From positions 1 through 51,824 of the forward strand of contig CALUPR010000002.1 in NCBI GenBank assembly GCA_944322705.1: a stretch of 51,824 nucleotides of DNA, given 5' to 3'. Source of the stretch: Candidatus Gastranaerophilales bacterium (GTDB taxonomy: Bacteria > Cyanobacteriota > Vampirovibrionia > Gastranaerophilales > Gastranaerophilaceae). The translations under genes and the position numbers were made by a program. Below, one piece after another: positions 9,209-17,768 of this stretch. The notes beneath the pieces are model-generated. The model had not been told where the DNA came from and searched no databases. It saw only the letters and a list, made by a program, of their open reading frames with translations. The number at the start of each line of letters is the position of its first letter. Position 1 is the stretch's first letter.

Positions 9209-9766
9209 TTACGCACGATCCAAATACTCATTTGTTCTTGTATCAACTCTAATTTTATCACCGTTTGAAATAAAGAACGGAACATTAACCACTGCACCTG
9301 TTTCTAAAGTAGCAGGTTTTGTACCGCCTTGTGCAGTGTTGCCTTTTTCAGAAGGCGGAGTATCAGTAACTTCAAGAATAACGTGAGCAGGTAAATCTAC
9401 ACCTATAATTCTACCGTCATGCATCAAAACCTGAACTATCATATTTTCTTTTAAATATTTAATACCGTCACCTATCTGGTCTTCCGTGAGTTGAAGCTGC
9501 TCATAGGTTTCGTTATCCATCATTACGTATTCTTTACCTTCTTTATATAGATATTGCATTTCACGTCTGTCAAGCATTGCTTTTGCAACTTTTTCACCGG
9601 CACGGAATGTTTTTTCAACAACCTGTCCTGTTTCTACGTTTTTAAGTTTAGATCTTACAAACGCAGCACCTTTCCCGGGTTTTACATGTAAAAATTCAAC
9701 AACAGACCATAAACCGTTGTCCAATTGTAGCGTCAAGCCTGTTTTTAAATCGTTTACTGAGATCAT
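9209..9766 (-). CDS. efp: Translation elongation factor P
   Basis: EF-P binds ribosomes stalled at polyproline stretches and promotes peptide-bond formation. The 185-residue protein has the KOW-like N-terminal domain and two OB folds. The tip lysine sits in [12 protein letters not shown], so the site that is modified in many species is a Lys rather than an Arg. AAGGGG precedes the ATG. It is the first gene of efp-accB-accC and divergent from rsgA; the shared intergenic region carries two inverted repeats. Confidence 0.97.
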   Translation of the reverse strand: MISVNDLKTGLTLQLDNGLWSVVEFLHVKPGKGAAFVRSKLKNVETGQVVEKTFRAGEKVAKAMLDRREMQYLYKEGKEYVMMDNETYEQLQLTEDQIGDGIKYLKENMIVQVLMHDGRIIGVDLPAHVILEVTDTPPSEKGNTAQGGTKPATLETGAVVNVPFFISNGDKIRVDTRTNEYLDRA

Positions 9767-9791
9767 ATTTTTCCCCTTATAAATACTGTCA

Positions 9792-9843
9792 TATTATCTA
9801 TAAAATGATAATAACACAAATATTTGAAGTTTCAAATATTTGT
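9792..9843. promoter_or_regulatory. Palindromic operator-like sites between efp and rsgA
   Basis: Two copies of the 10-bp palindrome CAAATATTTG (9817-9826 and 9833-9842) sit 16 bp apart, and together form a 13-bp perfect inverted repeat with a 2-nt centre (9816-9843). A second inverted repeat TATTATC/GATAATA (9792-9813) lies next to it. The arrangement suits a dimeric repressor acting on both divergent promoters. I cannot name the regulator. Confidence 0.5.
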
Positions 9844-9880
9844 TACAATTTACAAAGTTTATGATAAAATGACTTTAGTT

Positions 9881-10879
9881 ATGCAGAAAGGACAAATATT
9901 TAAAATTCACTCGGATTTTTACTATGTTGATGACGGTCAAACATGTCATGAGTGCAAAATACGCGAAGTTCTAAAAAAACAGAAAGAAAAAATTCTGGTT
10001 GGAGATTTTGTCGAGTTTGAAAACGGAATGATTAAAAATATTATGCGCCGTAAAAACTTTATAAAACGTCCCAGTGTTGCAAATATTGACCAAATTATAG
10101 TAGTTTCAGCCCTGAAAGAACCCGATTTGGATCTTTATCAACTTAACCGATATATTGCACTTGCAAAATATTATAATATCCCGACTGTCCTCTGTTTTAA
10201 CAAAGAAGATTTAAAATGGGATAAACACCTTAAAGAAAAAATTAAAAATATATATGAAACTTTAGGCTACAAAATTGTTTACACATCAGCAACAGAACAT
10301 AAAGGAATTAAAAACTTTGAAAGACTTCTCGAGAATAAAATCAGTGTTCTTTGCGGTAATTCAGGGGTAGGAAAATCAAGTTTAATCAACGCTATTAATC
10401 CTGAATTAAACCTCCGGACAAAACAGGTCAGCGAAAAAACACAAAGAGGTACTCATACAACAAGACACTGCGAAATTATAAAAATAAACGACACATCAAA
10501 AATTGTTGACACTCCAGGTTTCAGCAACGTAAAATTTGATTTTATTCTTCCTGCGGATGTTGATTTGCTGTTTGATGAAATCGCACAATTTAGCAACGGT
10601 TGCAAATTTGCAGATTGCCTTCATATTCACGAAAACAAATGTAACGTCCTTACAAATCTTGATAAAATAGATGAAACACGCTATGAAAGTTATCTTGAAT
10701 TTGTAAAAGAAGCTCAAAATTACAAAGAAAAAATAAAATATGAAGGCAACAAACAAGAACATACAAAAAAGCTTGTTCACAACAAACACATTGCAAAGAT
10801 AAGCGAGAAAAAAAGACAAAGTTCCAGAAACACTCTTAAACAAAAGATCTATAAGGATATTGAAAATGAAGATGAATGA
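9881..10879 (+). CDS. rsgA: Ribosome small-subunit biogenesis GTPase RsgA
   Basis: RsgA is a circularly permuted GTPase that checks late 30S subunit maturation. The G motifs appear in permuted order: NKED (G4), then GNSGVGKSSLIN (G1), then DTPGF (G3). An N-terminal OB fold precedes them, and a zinc-binding CKFADCLHIHENKC knuckle follows. A lysine-rich C-terminal tail of about 45 residues is longer than usual. The frame is open from 9824, but family alignment supports a start at ATG 9881 (332 residues) or ATG 9869; neither has a Shine-Dalgarno, and a TTGTTA/GATAAA promoter-like pair overlaps the region. The stop overlaps the start of the polyprenyl synthase gene. Confidence 0.95.
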   Translation: MQKGQIFKIHSDFYYVDDGQTCHECKIREVLKKQKEKILVGDFVEFENGMIKNIMRRKNFIKRPSVANIDQIIVVSALKEPDLDLYQLNRYIALAKYYNIPTVLCFNKEDLKWDKHLKEKIKNIYETLGYKIVYTSATEHKGIKNFERLLENKISVLCGNSGVGKSSLINAINPELNLRTKQVSEKTQRGTHTTRHCEIIKINDTSKIVDTPGFSNVKFDFILPADVDLLFDEIAQFSNGCKFADCLHIHENKCNVLTNLDKIDETRYESYLEFVKEAQNYKEKIKYEGNKQEHTKKLVHNKHIAKISEKKRQSSRNTLKQKIYKDIENEDE

Positions 10880-11768
10880 TTATATAGAATTAATAAACAA
10901 ATCAATTGATGAGTTTATGCCGATAGAGTATCCGCCAAGAATTTTTAAATCAATGAAATATACAGTGACGCTCCCCGGGAAACGACTGCGCCCTGTTATG
11001 TGTCTTGAAACCTGTCGTATGTTCGGCGGGAATTATGAGGATGCAATTCCGACAGCCTGTGCTATAGAAATGCTTCATGCACAAACTCTTATTCATGATG
11101 ATCTTCCCTGTATGGATAACGACGATTACAGACGCGGGAAACTAACTAATCACAAAGTTTTTGGAGAAGCACATGCAGTTCTTGCAGGAGATGCTCTTCT
11201 CACTTTCGCTCCGCAGTTGATCGTGAAACATTCAAAAAAACTCGGAGCAGACAAACTTATTAAAATTATGGAAGAATATTTTCATGCAGCAGGTGCCTAT
11301 GGCGTAATTGCCGGTCAGGTTGTTGATATTGAAAGTGAAAAATTAATGCAATCCTTTGAATTTTCAGGGAAAATTGATATTGATAAAGACGAGCTTGTAA
11401 AAACTCTTGACTACATTCATACACATAAAACTGCAGACTTGTTTAAACTGTCACTGAGAACAGGGGCAATTATTGCGGATGCATCAGATGAACAAATCGC
11501 TCAAATCACCGAATTCGGACAACATCTCGGTGTAGCTTTTCAAATAGCAGATGATATCTTAGATGAAACTTCAACTTTTGAACAGATGGGTAAAACTTTA
11601 GGGAAAGACAAAGCCGAAGGAAAACTTACATACACAAGCCTTTACGGACTTGAAAAATCAAAAGAAGATTTAAATAAATTAATTGATAAATGTTTTGATA
11701 TCTTAGAAAAAAACAATCTCAAATCAGAAGTATTTGAACAAATTCTGAATAAAATAAGAATTTATTAA
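10866..11768 (+). CDS. ispA: Polyprenyl (farnesyl/geranylgeranyl) diphosphate synthase
   Basis: This class of enzyme extends allylic diphosphates with isopentenyl diphosphate to supply quinones, undecaprenyl precursors and other isoprenoids. The protein is 300 residues from ATG 10866. The first aspartate-rich motif is HDDLPCMDNDDYRRG (DDx4D type) and the second is ADDILD, followed by GKTLGKDKAEGKLTY. The DDx4D form is typical of the bacterial short-chain FPP/GGPP synthases; the exact product length is not decidable by eye. AAGGA lies 8 nt before ATG 10866. The first 14 nt overlap the end of rsgA, so the two are translationally coupled. Confidence 0.93.
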   Translation: MKMNDYIELINKSIDEFMPIEYPPRIFKSMKYTVTLPGKRLRPVMCLETCRMFGGNYEDAIPTACAIEMLHAQTLIHDDLPCMDNDDYRRGKLTNHKVFGEAHAVLAGDALLTFAPQLIVKHSKKLGADKLIKIMEEYFHAAGAYGVIAGQVVDIESEKLMQSFEFSGKIDIDKDELVKTLDYIHTHKTADLFKLSLRTGAIIADASDEQIAQITEFGQHLGVAFQIADDILDETSTFEQMGKTLGKDKAEGKLTYTSLYGLEKSKEDLNKLIDKCFDILEKNNLKSEVFEQILNKIRIY

Positions 11769-11796
11769 ATTACATAACAAATTTTATAAGAAGTGA

Positions 11797-12269
11797 ATAA
11801 GTAAATAGGTAAATAAGAGAATAAGTTCTTTACGGTGTTTACTTTTCCTCTCTCGGAAGAGGGATTAAGGGAGAGGGTTTTGTTATGCGGGAACTATGCG
11901 TCCCCGCACCCCGCACCAAATATTCTTTTTCTTTTTTGCGATGAAAAGAAAAAGAATATTGGATAAGAAAAAGAAACACGCTGACCGTTTAATCTGCACT
12001 AAATTCAACCCGAGCGGATGAACTCGCTATATATTCGTCATGCTAAACTAGTTTGACTGCTTTTGCCAAAATCTATTGATTTTGTGCAAAATGTCCGGTT
12101 TTCCGCAGCATCTCTTTACCGCTCAAACAGCATCCGCTTTGTTGATGTTTCATTAAGTGCAGATTATTACCCCTCACCCCTGCCCTCTCCCACAAGGGGA
12201 GAGGGAGATCAAATTATGTGCGCGAAGCGCACCGTAAAGACCTATTCACTTATTCACCTATTTACTTAT
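11797..12269. repeat. Nested inverted-repeat element (MITE-like), about 470 bp
   Basis: This fills most of the 589-bp gene-free gap after the polyprenyl synthase. Outer arms 11797-11837 and 12230-12269 are imperfect inverted repeats of about 40 bp (roughly 90 percent alike, one gap). Inside each arm is a GAGAGGG/CCCTCTCCC hairpin (near 11845-11878 and 12170-12206). Further in are TAATCTGCACT (11990-12000) against AGTGCAGATTA (12156-12166) and AGCGGATG against CATCCGCT. No transposase frame is present. The symmetry suggests a non-autonomous mobile or folded-RNA element rather than a decayed gene. Confidence 0.65.
11919..11960. repeat. Perfect 17-bp hairpin inside the repeat element
   Basis: AATATTCTTTTTCTTTT (11919-11935) is exactly complementary to 11944-11960 with an 8-nt loop. 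It lies 150 nt after the polyprenyl synthase stop. It could end transcription in either direction or be part of the folded element. Confidence 0.75.
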
Positions 12270-12294
12270 GATAATATTTGTAATATTCATATAT

Positions 12295-12324
12295 TTTACA
12301 AAAATTCTATTCTCATGCTATACT
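12295..12324 (+). promoter_or_regulatory. Promoter of the divergent PAP2 gene
   Basis: TTTACA (12295-12300), an 18-nt spacer and TATACT (12319-12324) give a transcription start near 12331, just outside the right arm of the inverted-repeat element and 27 nt before the gene. The same TTTACA/TATACT pair is used before pepA. Confidence 0.65.
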
Positions 12325-12357
12325 TAGATAACGTAAGAGAGAAAATTAAGGATATTT

Positions 12358-12822
12358 ATGATAAAAGGCATCTTAAATACAGGTTATGAAGCTTTAGCAG
12401 CAGGAATTTCCGCAGCTTTTATAGCTCAATTGATAAAATTTGTTATTTTTACGATAAAAACAAGACGAGTTAATTTTAAAATATTCACCACTACAGGCGG
12501 GATGCCAAGTTCCCATTCAGCAGGAGTGATGGCACTTTCAACTGTTGTCGGAATTATTGAAGGTTTTGACTCAATAGTATTTGCAATTGCACTCGGGTAC
12601 GCTTTGATAACCATGTACGATGCAGCCGGCGTAAGACGTGCCGCAGGAAAAACAGCAGCATGCTTAAACAGAATGATGGATGATTTCTACAAACATGATG
12701 TTCAGGCAATAGGAGGGAAACTTAAAGAATTGCTGGGGCATACTCCGTTTGAAGTTATAATGGGAGCACTTTTCGGGATAGTTTTTGCATACTACTTCCA
12801 TTTTTATATTTTGTTAGGATAA
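12358..12822 (+). CDS. Divergent PAP2-family (DUF212/YuiD-like) membrane protein
   Basis: The 154-residue protein matches the divergent PAP2 / acid phosphatase-VanZ-related family. The signature TGGMPSSHSAG is present (residues about 42-52), followed by a YDAAGVRRAAGKTA stretch and several hydrophobic segments. Relatives are annotated as phosphatidic-acid-phosphatase-like, but the enzymatic activity of the DUF212 branch is not established. AAGGA precedes the ATG by 6 nt. The gene has its own promoter and stands apart from its neighbours. Confidence 0.85.
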   Translation: MIKGILNTGYEALAAGISAAFIAQLIKFVIFTIKTRRVNFKIFTTTGGMPSSHSAGVMALSTVVGIIEGFDSIVFAIALGYALITMYDAAGVRRAAGKTAACLNRMMDDFYKHDVQAIGGKLKELLGHTPFEVIMGALFGIVFAYYFHFYILLG

Positions 12823-12946
12823 AATATCTTGCCTTTTTTTATTCTTTATGCAATAATATAATTGTTGTTATTAAGGGCTTATAGAATTTTATTCTATATC
12901 CGATAATTTGTACCCTTAGGGAAAGAAAGAGATACTCTGTTTCACA

Positions 12947-15900
12947 ATGAGTGTTAAGCCACAGGAATTTAACTACAAATATATAAAAGAAAACGCTAGT
13001 GCGGGAAGCTGGCGTAGAGGTTATGAATATCATTTAAAAGACATGGTATTTGATAATTACCCTGAAAAAAATTTCTATATGGCAAAAGTCAAAGGAAATT
13101 TTCAGGATCATTACAATACTGACTTAATCTTTAAGAAAAACAAAGTGGAAGCCAGATGCAACTGTCCGTTAAAGGAAGAATGGTGCAAACATGCCGTTGC
13201 GGTTGCTCTCAAAGCTATTGATGAGCATGCTTATGAAGACTGGCTTGAAACAAAATACGGCATGGAATTTGATTTCCCTGACGAAAATACGGCTTTAACG
13301 GAAGAACCGCAGGGAAATTATATTTTTCACTTTAATTCAAAAAGAAAAGCAAATTTCTTTTCAGTACTTGTTCGTTCCAGAGAAACAGGTAAAGTTGTAA
13401 GACAGATTGAGCCTATTTTGCGCGCGTTGATTGAAGCTCAAAAACAGGATAAGAACTTTGAACTGAATAATTCTCAAAAAGTCGAAATTGCAATATTCCA
13501 GCAGCTTTTAACAATATCAAGACAGGATAAAAAAGCCGGCTGGTACGATATTCCAATTACCAAATTCGGACCGATGTTCACACTTTTGTCTAAAGCTGAT
13601 GAAGTGCTGGATGAAAAGACAAAAGACAGACTCAAATTCACGGATGAAGAGTGGAAACTTGTTTTAAACGTAAATACAGGAGCTCAAGGAACAATTCTTT
13701 TGTCTTTGGAGTGGAAAAGACCTGATAAAGATGATGTTTACCCGCTTGAGGAAGTAAGATATTTCTCAAGACATTTAAAATGGGGCAGGTACAAAAATAT
13801 AATTTTTCCGACAAATATTGCAATGAATTCACTGCCTCAAAATATTCTCAAATCATCATTTACTGATTTGAAAGATGCTGACGGCGGTAAATTTATTTAT
13901 GAAGAACTGCCCAAACTTCAAGAAATTATGGACGTAGAGATTGCTGATAATATCAGTAAACTTATGCTTGAAGAACGCCCGCCTCTGAATATTGTTACTA
14001 TGGGGATTGATTATGATCAGTCTTTGAAAGCCTCACTTGAATTTGAATACGACGGTGTTGTTGTTCCGTATTCAAAAACAACTGCAGAAAAAGCTCCGTA
14101 TATCACTATTAAAAAACAGGGAGAAGATCTGGTCTACTGGATTAAAAGAAATCTTAAACACGAACAGGAAGCTTATCAAATGCTTTTGGCTTGTAAATTC
14201 GTTCCAATGCAGACAAATAACCTTGCTTTAGAAAAAGAAAATGCAATAGATTTTTATAATTATTATATTAAACAGGCAGGCGAAGGCTGGAAATTCGTTG
14301 AAAAAGACGACATGAACTTCTTTAAACTTCTTGATGATCCCTTCAGACTATGCGCAAAAATAGATTTCTCGGAAGAATCAGAAGATTCATTTGAAATCTT
14401 TTTATACGGACAAGTCGGCGATGAAATCATTAACTTTGATGAAATTTATGACACCATCCAAAGCGGAGAGAAATATAGCAGAATAAGAAGCCTGGGCTTT
14501 GTAGAATACCCTGCACAGAATATTTATGCGATGATGAGAGCATTTAATTCATTTGATGTTTACCGAAATAATGATAACAAGTTTATTGTAAAAACATATC
14601 GTGCAGGATTGATTAACGAACTTAAAAACCTTGATGTGGAACTGGTTTTGAGTGATGAATTCCAAAAATTCTGGGAACAAATGTCAACATTTTCTACATC
14701 AGAAAATCTGGAACTTCCTCAAGGAATCAACGCTGAATTTCGTGAATATCAGATTAAAGGTTTCGGATGGCTCTGGTTTATGTATAAGTACGGTTTGAAC
14801 GGAATTCTTGCGGATGATATGGGGCTAGGAAAAACACTTCAAGCACTTGCGGCTATTCAAAAAGCAAAAGAAGAAGACGGTCCTATGCCTACACTTGTTA
14901 TATGCCCGACAACTGTCGTGTTTAACTGGGAAGCAGAAATTCAAAAATTCGCCCCGACCTTAACAACTTTAAAAATTTCCGGTGCTGACAGAAAACAATT
15001 GTTTAAAGAAATTCCTAATTATGATGTTGTTATAACAAGTTATGCACTTGTCAGACGTGATATTAATAAACTAAAAGAATATAATTTCAGATACGTAATA
15101 CTTGATGAATCTCAGAATATTAAAAATGCAATGTCACAGACCGCACAGGCTGTAAAAAAATTGCAGGCAGTACATAAACTTGCTCTTTCCGGCACTCCGA
15201 TTGAAAACAAACTTGAAGAATTATGGTCTGTATTTGATTTTCTCATGCCGGGATTTTTGTTCAGTGTTTCTGAATTTAATTACAGGTATGTCAATCCTAT
15301 TATGGAACGCCAGGATAAAACTGTTGAAAAACGTTTAAAATTACAGATTTATCCGTTTATCTTGCGCCGTATGAAACGTGATGTTGCAAAAGACCTTCCT
15401 GATAAAGTTGAAAACATTGCATACTGCGAACTCACAGATGAACAACGGGATTTCTATCTGCAGGTTCTTGACAGTACAAAAGAAGAATTGTTCAAATCAA
15501 TTGAACAGAACGGACTTGAAAAGAGCAGACTTTCAATCTTCTCTGCGCTTTTAAGACTTCGTCAAATTTGCTGCCATCCAAGACTATACGACAAAAACAA
15601 CGTAAAAAATATTATGAAATCCGGCAAATTTGAAAAACTTAAAGCAATGCTTGAAGAAATAATAGATGAAGGGCACAGAATACTTTTATTCAGCCAGTTT
15701 GTCGATATGCTTGATATCATAAAAGACTGGCTTGAAAGAGAAGGAATTCCTTATGAATATCTTACAGGTAAAACCAAAGACAGACAGGGTGCTGTTGAGA
15801 GATTTAATTCTACACCTTCTATTCCTATATTCTTAATAAGTTTAAAAGCCGGCGGTACAGGTTTGAACCTCACAGGTGCAGATTACGTAATCCATTACGA

Positions 15901-16132
15901 CCCGTGGTGGAACCCGGCAGTAGAAGATCAGGCAACAGATAGAGCTTACCGTATCGGTCAGACTAAAAAAGTTTTTGTATACAGACTTATTACAAAAAAT
16001 ACTGTTGAAGAAAAAATCCAGAAACTTAAAACTGTTAAACGCAACCTTGTAGACAGCGTAATTTCAGTTGACAGAAATATTGTAAAATCACTTACAATGG
16101 ATGACATTAAAGAAATATTCTCGGTTGATTAA
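12947..16132 (+). CDS. SNF2-family helicase/ATPase with SWIM zinc finger
   Basis: This 1061-residue protein is a bacterial SNF2-type DNA translocase. An N-terminal SWIM zinc finger has CxCx6CxH (Cys71, Cys73, Cys80, His82). A long bacterial SNF2-associated region (about 120-570) follows. The ATPase has Walker A LADDMGLGKTLQ near 622 and a DESQ form of the DExx box at 720, then SGTPIENKLEELWS. The C-terminal helicase lobe has SLKAGGTGLNLTGADYV and the arginine finger region QATDRAYRIGQ. Such proteins act on RNA polymerase or nucleoprotein; the target here is unknown. No clear Shine-Dalgarno is visible. No adjacent methylase or nuclease suggests a defence system. Confidence 0.93.
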   Translation: MSVKPQEFNYKYIKENASAGSWRRGYEYHLKDMVFDNYPEKNFYMAKVKGNFQDHYNTDLIFKKNKVEARCNCPLKEEWCKHAVAVALKAIDEHAYEDWLETKYGMEFDFPDENTALTEEPQGNYIFHFNSKRKANFFSVLVRSRETGKVVRQIEPILRALIEAQKQDKNFELNNSQKVEIAIFQQLLTISRQDKKAGWYDIPITKFGPMFTLLSKADEVLDEKTKDRLKFTDEEWKLVLNVNTGAQGTILLSLEWKRPDKDDVYPLEEVRYFSRHLKWGRYKNIIFPTNIAMNSLPQNILKSSFTDLKDADGGKFIYEELPKLQEIMDVEIADNISKLMLEERPPLNIVTMGIDYDQSLKASLEFEYDGVVVPYSKTTAEKAPYITIKKQGEDLVYWIKRNLKHEQEAYQMLLACKFVPMQTNNLALEKENAIDFYNYYIKQAGEGWKFVEKDDMNFFKLLDDPFRLCAKIDFSEESEDSFEIFLYGQVGDEIINFDEIYDTIQSGEKYSRIRSLGFVEYPAQNIYAMMRAFNSFDVYRNNDNKFIVKTYRAGLINELKNLDVELVLSDEFQKFWEQMSTFSTSENLELPQGINAEFREYQIKGFGWLWFMYKYGLNGILADDMGLGKTLQALAAIQKAKEEDGPMPTLVICPTTVVFNWEAEIQKFAPTLTTLKISGADRKQLFKEIPNYDVVITSYALVRRDINKLKEYNFRYVILDESQNIKNAMSQTAQAVKKLQAVHKLALSGTPIENKLEELWSVFDFLMPGFLFSVSEFNYRYVNPIMERQDKTVEKRLKLQIYPFILRRMKRDVAKDLPDKVENIAYCELTDEQRDFYLQVLDSTKEELFKSIEQNGLEKSRLSIFSALLRLRQICCHPRLYDKNNVKNIMKSGKFEKLKAMLEEIIDEGHRILLFSQFVDMLDIIKDWLEREGIPYEYLTGKTKDRQGAVERFNSTPSIPIFLISLKAGGTGLNLTGADYVIHYDPWWNPAVEDQATDRAYRIGQTKKVFVYRLITKNTVEEKIQKLKTVKRNLVDSVISVDRNIVKSLTMDDIKEIFSVD

Positions 16133-16148
16133 AACTTTTGCATAGCAG

Positions 16149-17141
16149 TTATATATTTTTATTAAATAATCCCAAAATAATCTTTTTCAATTTTGAAAGA
16201 ATACTTTTTACGAGTTTTTTCCTTCGGAAAATTTTTCTGTATGTTTTTCCGGGTAATTTTTTACGACAAGTTTCTTTATAATTTTCTCTGCTGGCTTCCG
16301 GTAACAATGAATAAACCATTTTAAAAAAGTAAATTTCTGACTTTGTAAATTCCTTTGTTAACTCTTTAAAATATCCTTTGTTTCTTAAAAATTCTTCTAT
16401 TTCGTCATAGCAAATAAAAGGACAATAAAAATACTTATCAGAAAGACTTCTGCAAAGTGAATTTGCTCTAACCCGATAATTATATAGAAATTCATTTAAA
16501 TAATATATACGCGGAGCACAAACTAAAGTCATAATTCCGAATAGTTTATCTTCTCCAATATAAATTTCAGAAAATTTTATGTTATTGTCACGAATAAATT
16601 TTGTTGAATATATACGTCCCCATGTCGGACCTGCTAAAACAAAAAATTGTTTTTTATTGTCTTTATCTTTCCAATCAAAATAATCATTAATTCTTATAGG
16701 ATTACCGCCTGCACAAACAAGTCTTTCAGAAAAAGTGCCATAAACATAAGATGCCTTATCAGGCTGAGAAATTTCGTCCACACCAATTGCATCAAACTGT
16801 AACGCAACAGCTCCGGTTTCTTTCAACTTTTTATATAAAACTTCCATTGCATTAAGCTCAAACCAATCATCAGGATCTAAACAAACCAGATACTCACCTT
16901 TTGCAGCTTTGATAGCTGTATTTCTTGCAACACCCGCTCCTTGATTTGTTTGATTTATTATTACAAATCTTGAATCTTTTTCTGCATAGTTTTTTAATAT
17001 ATTTAAAGAATTATCAGTTGAACCATCATTAACACATACAAACTCTAAATCGTTCATTGTCTGATTTACAAGGCTTTCAAGGCATTGAGTAATATATTTT
17101 TCAACGTTATATACAGGTATAATAACAGATATTTTAGGCAT
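16149..17141 (-). CDS. Family 2 glycosyltransferase (polysaccharide type)
   Basis: The 330-residue protein begins with the GT2 GT-A fold, KISVIIPVYNVEKYITQCLESLV, then VNDGSTDNS and the metal-binding LDPDDW near residues 90-95. It is similar to transferases that add single sugars to lipopolysaccharide, capsule or teichoic-type glycans. The basic C-terminal tail (about 290-330) suggests membrane association. GGAG precedes the ATG by 6 nt. It is alone on its strand and convergent with the helicase gene; the sugar donor and acceptor are unknown. Confidence 0.88.
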   Translation of the reverse strand: MPKISVIIPVYNVEKYITQCLESLVNQTMNDLEFVCVNDGSTDNSLNILKNYAEKDSRFVIINQTNQGAGVARNTAIKAAKGEYLVCLDPDDWFELNAMEVLYKKLKETGAVALQFDAIGVDEISQPDKASYVYGTFSERLVCAGGNPIRINDYFDWKDKDNKKQFFVLAGPTWGRIYSTKFIRDNNIKFSEIYIGEDKLFGIMTLVCAPRIYYLNEFLYNYRVRANSLCRSLSDKYFYCPFICYDEIEEFLRNKGYFKELTKEFTKSEIYFFKMVYSLLPEASRENYKETCRKKLPGKTYRKIFRRKKLVKSILSKLKKIILGLFNKNI

Positions 17142-17220
17142 TTAAAGCTCCAATATCCCATCTAACATAGTTGTATATTTCCTTTCCTAACTATATATAA
17201 TCTATTATAAAAATAAAAAT

Positions 17221-17246
17221 AAAGACACCCTTGGCAGGGTGTCTTT
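17221..17246 (-). terminator. Intrinsic terminator after HU gene
   Basis: AAAGACACCC/GGGTGTCTTT, a perfect 10-bp stem with a 6-nt loop, is followed on the minus strand by a run rich in U. It closes the HU transcript and separates it from the glycosyltransferase gene. Confidence 0.9.
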
Positions 17247-17272
17247 TAATATTTTTTAATCCAAAAAATCGC

Positions 17273-17551
17273 TTATTTTTTATTAACAGCTTCTTTGAAT
17301 TTTTTACCAGCTGAGAATGCCGGAACTGTTCTTGCAGGGATTTTAAGTTCCTTGCCAGTTTGAGGATTGCGTCCGATTCTAGCAGCTCTTTTTCTTGATT
17401 CAAATGTACCGAAGCCTACTAAAGTAACTTTTTTACCTTTAGAAACTGTTTTTTGAATAGTTTCAATTAAAGCACTCAATACTTCTGAAGCTTCTTTTTG
17501 AGTTACACTTGATTTTTTTGAAATTTCTTGTACTAATTCTTCTTTGTTCAT
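17273..17551 (-). CDS. hup: DNA-binding protein HU
   Basis: HU is a small dimeric nucleoid protein that bends DNA without sequence specificity. The 92-residue protein from ATG 17551 has the usual architecture: helices in MNKEELVQEISKKS, then the signature GFGTFESRKRAARIGRNPQTGK, with the DNA-inserting proline arm residues present. The open frame continues 9 codons upstream, but GAAGGAG lies 8 nt before this ATG, and HU proteins start here. It is transcribed alone from a strong promoter to a strong terminator. Confidence 0.96.
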   Translation of the reverse strand: MNKEELVQEISKKSSVTQKEASEVLSALIETIQKTVSKGKKVTLVGFGTFESRKRAARIGRNPQTGKELKIPARTVPAFSAGKKFKEAVNKK

Positions 17552-17583
17552 AATAAAAACTCCTTCTTCTTTGTACATAAATC

Positions 17584-17611
17584 ATTATAGCTGAATTTTT
17601 TCAGAACGCAA
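17584..17611 (-). promoter_or_regulatory. HU gene promoter
   Basis: On the minus strand TTGCGT (17606-17611), a 16-nt spacer and TATAAT (17584-17589) form a near-consensus sigma-70-type promoter about 33 nt before the start codon. Confidence 0.7.
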
Positions 17612-17700
17612 GCTTTTTAACGTTTTTTTACAAATTTTTGCCCGAAAAACATATAAATAGATGAATTATTTAACAAAAAGTAATGAAATATCATAAAATT

Positions 17701-17729
17701 TTCCATTTAAAATTAGTTTTTGATATAAT
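17701..17729 (+). promoter_or_regulatory. Promoter of the processive glycosyltransferase gene
   Basis: TTCCAT (17701-17706), a 17-nt spacer and TATAAT (17724-17729). The -10 is consensus and the -35 is weak. Transcription would start near 17736. Confidence 0.5.
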
Positions 17730-17768
17730 GTTGTAGGAACTAAGGGAGTATAAAAAGGTATTTAACAA

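Noticed and set aside
10496..10843. 115-codon open frame opposite rsgA
   Set aside because: Hydrophobic frame antisense to well-supported GTPase sequence; a shadow of AT-rich coding DNA.
12063..12389. 108-codon open frame after the polyprenyl synthase
   Set aside because: It runs through the inverted-repeat element and overlaps the start of the PAP2 gene; composition and absence of a ribosome site show it is not a gene.
12947..16132. SNF2 helicase as part of an anti-phage defence system
   Set aside because: No nuclease, methylase or other defence gene is adjacent, and SWIM/SNF2 proteins of this type are often stand-alone housekeeping genes.
17191..17403. 70-codon frame overlapping the HU gene
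   Set aside because: It is HU in the wrong frame and crosses the HU terminator.
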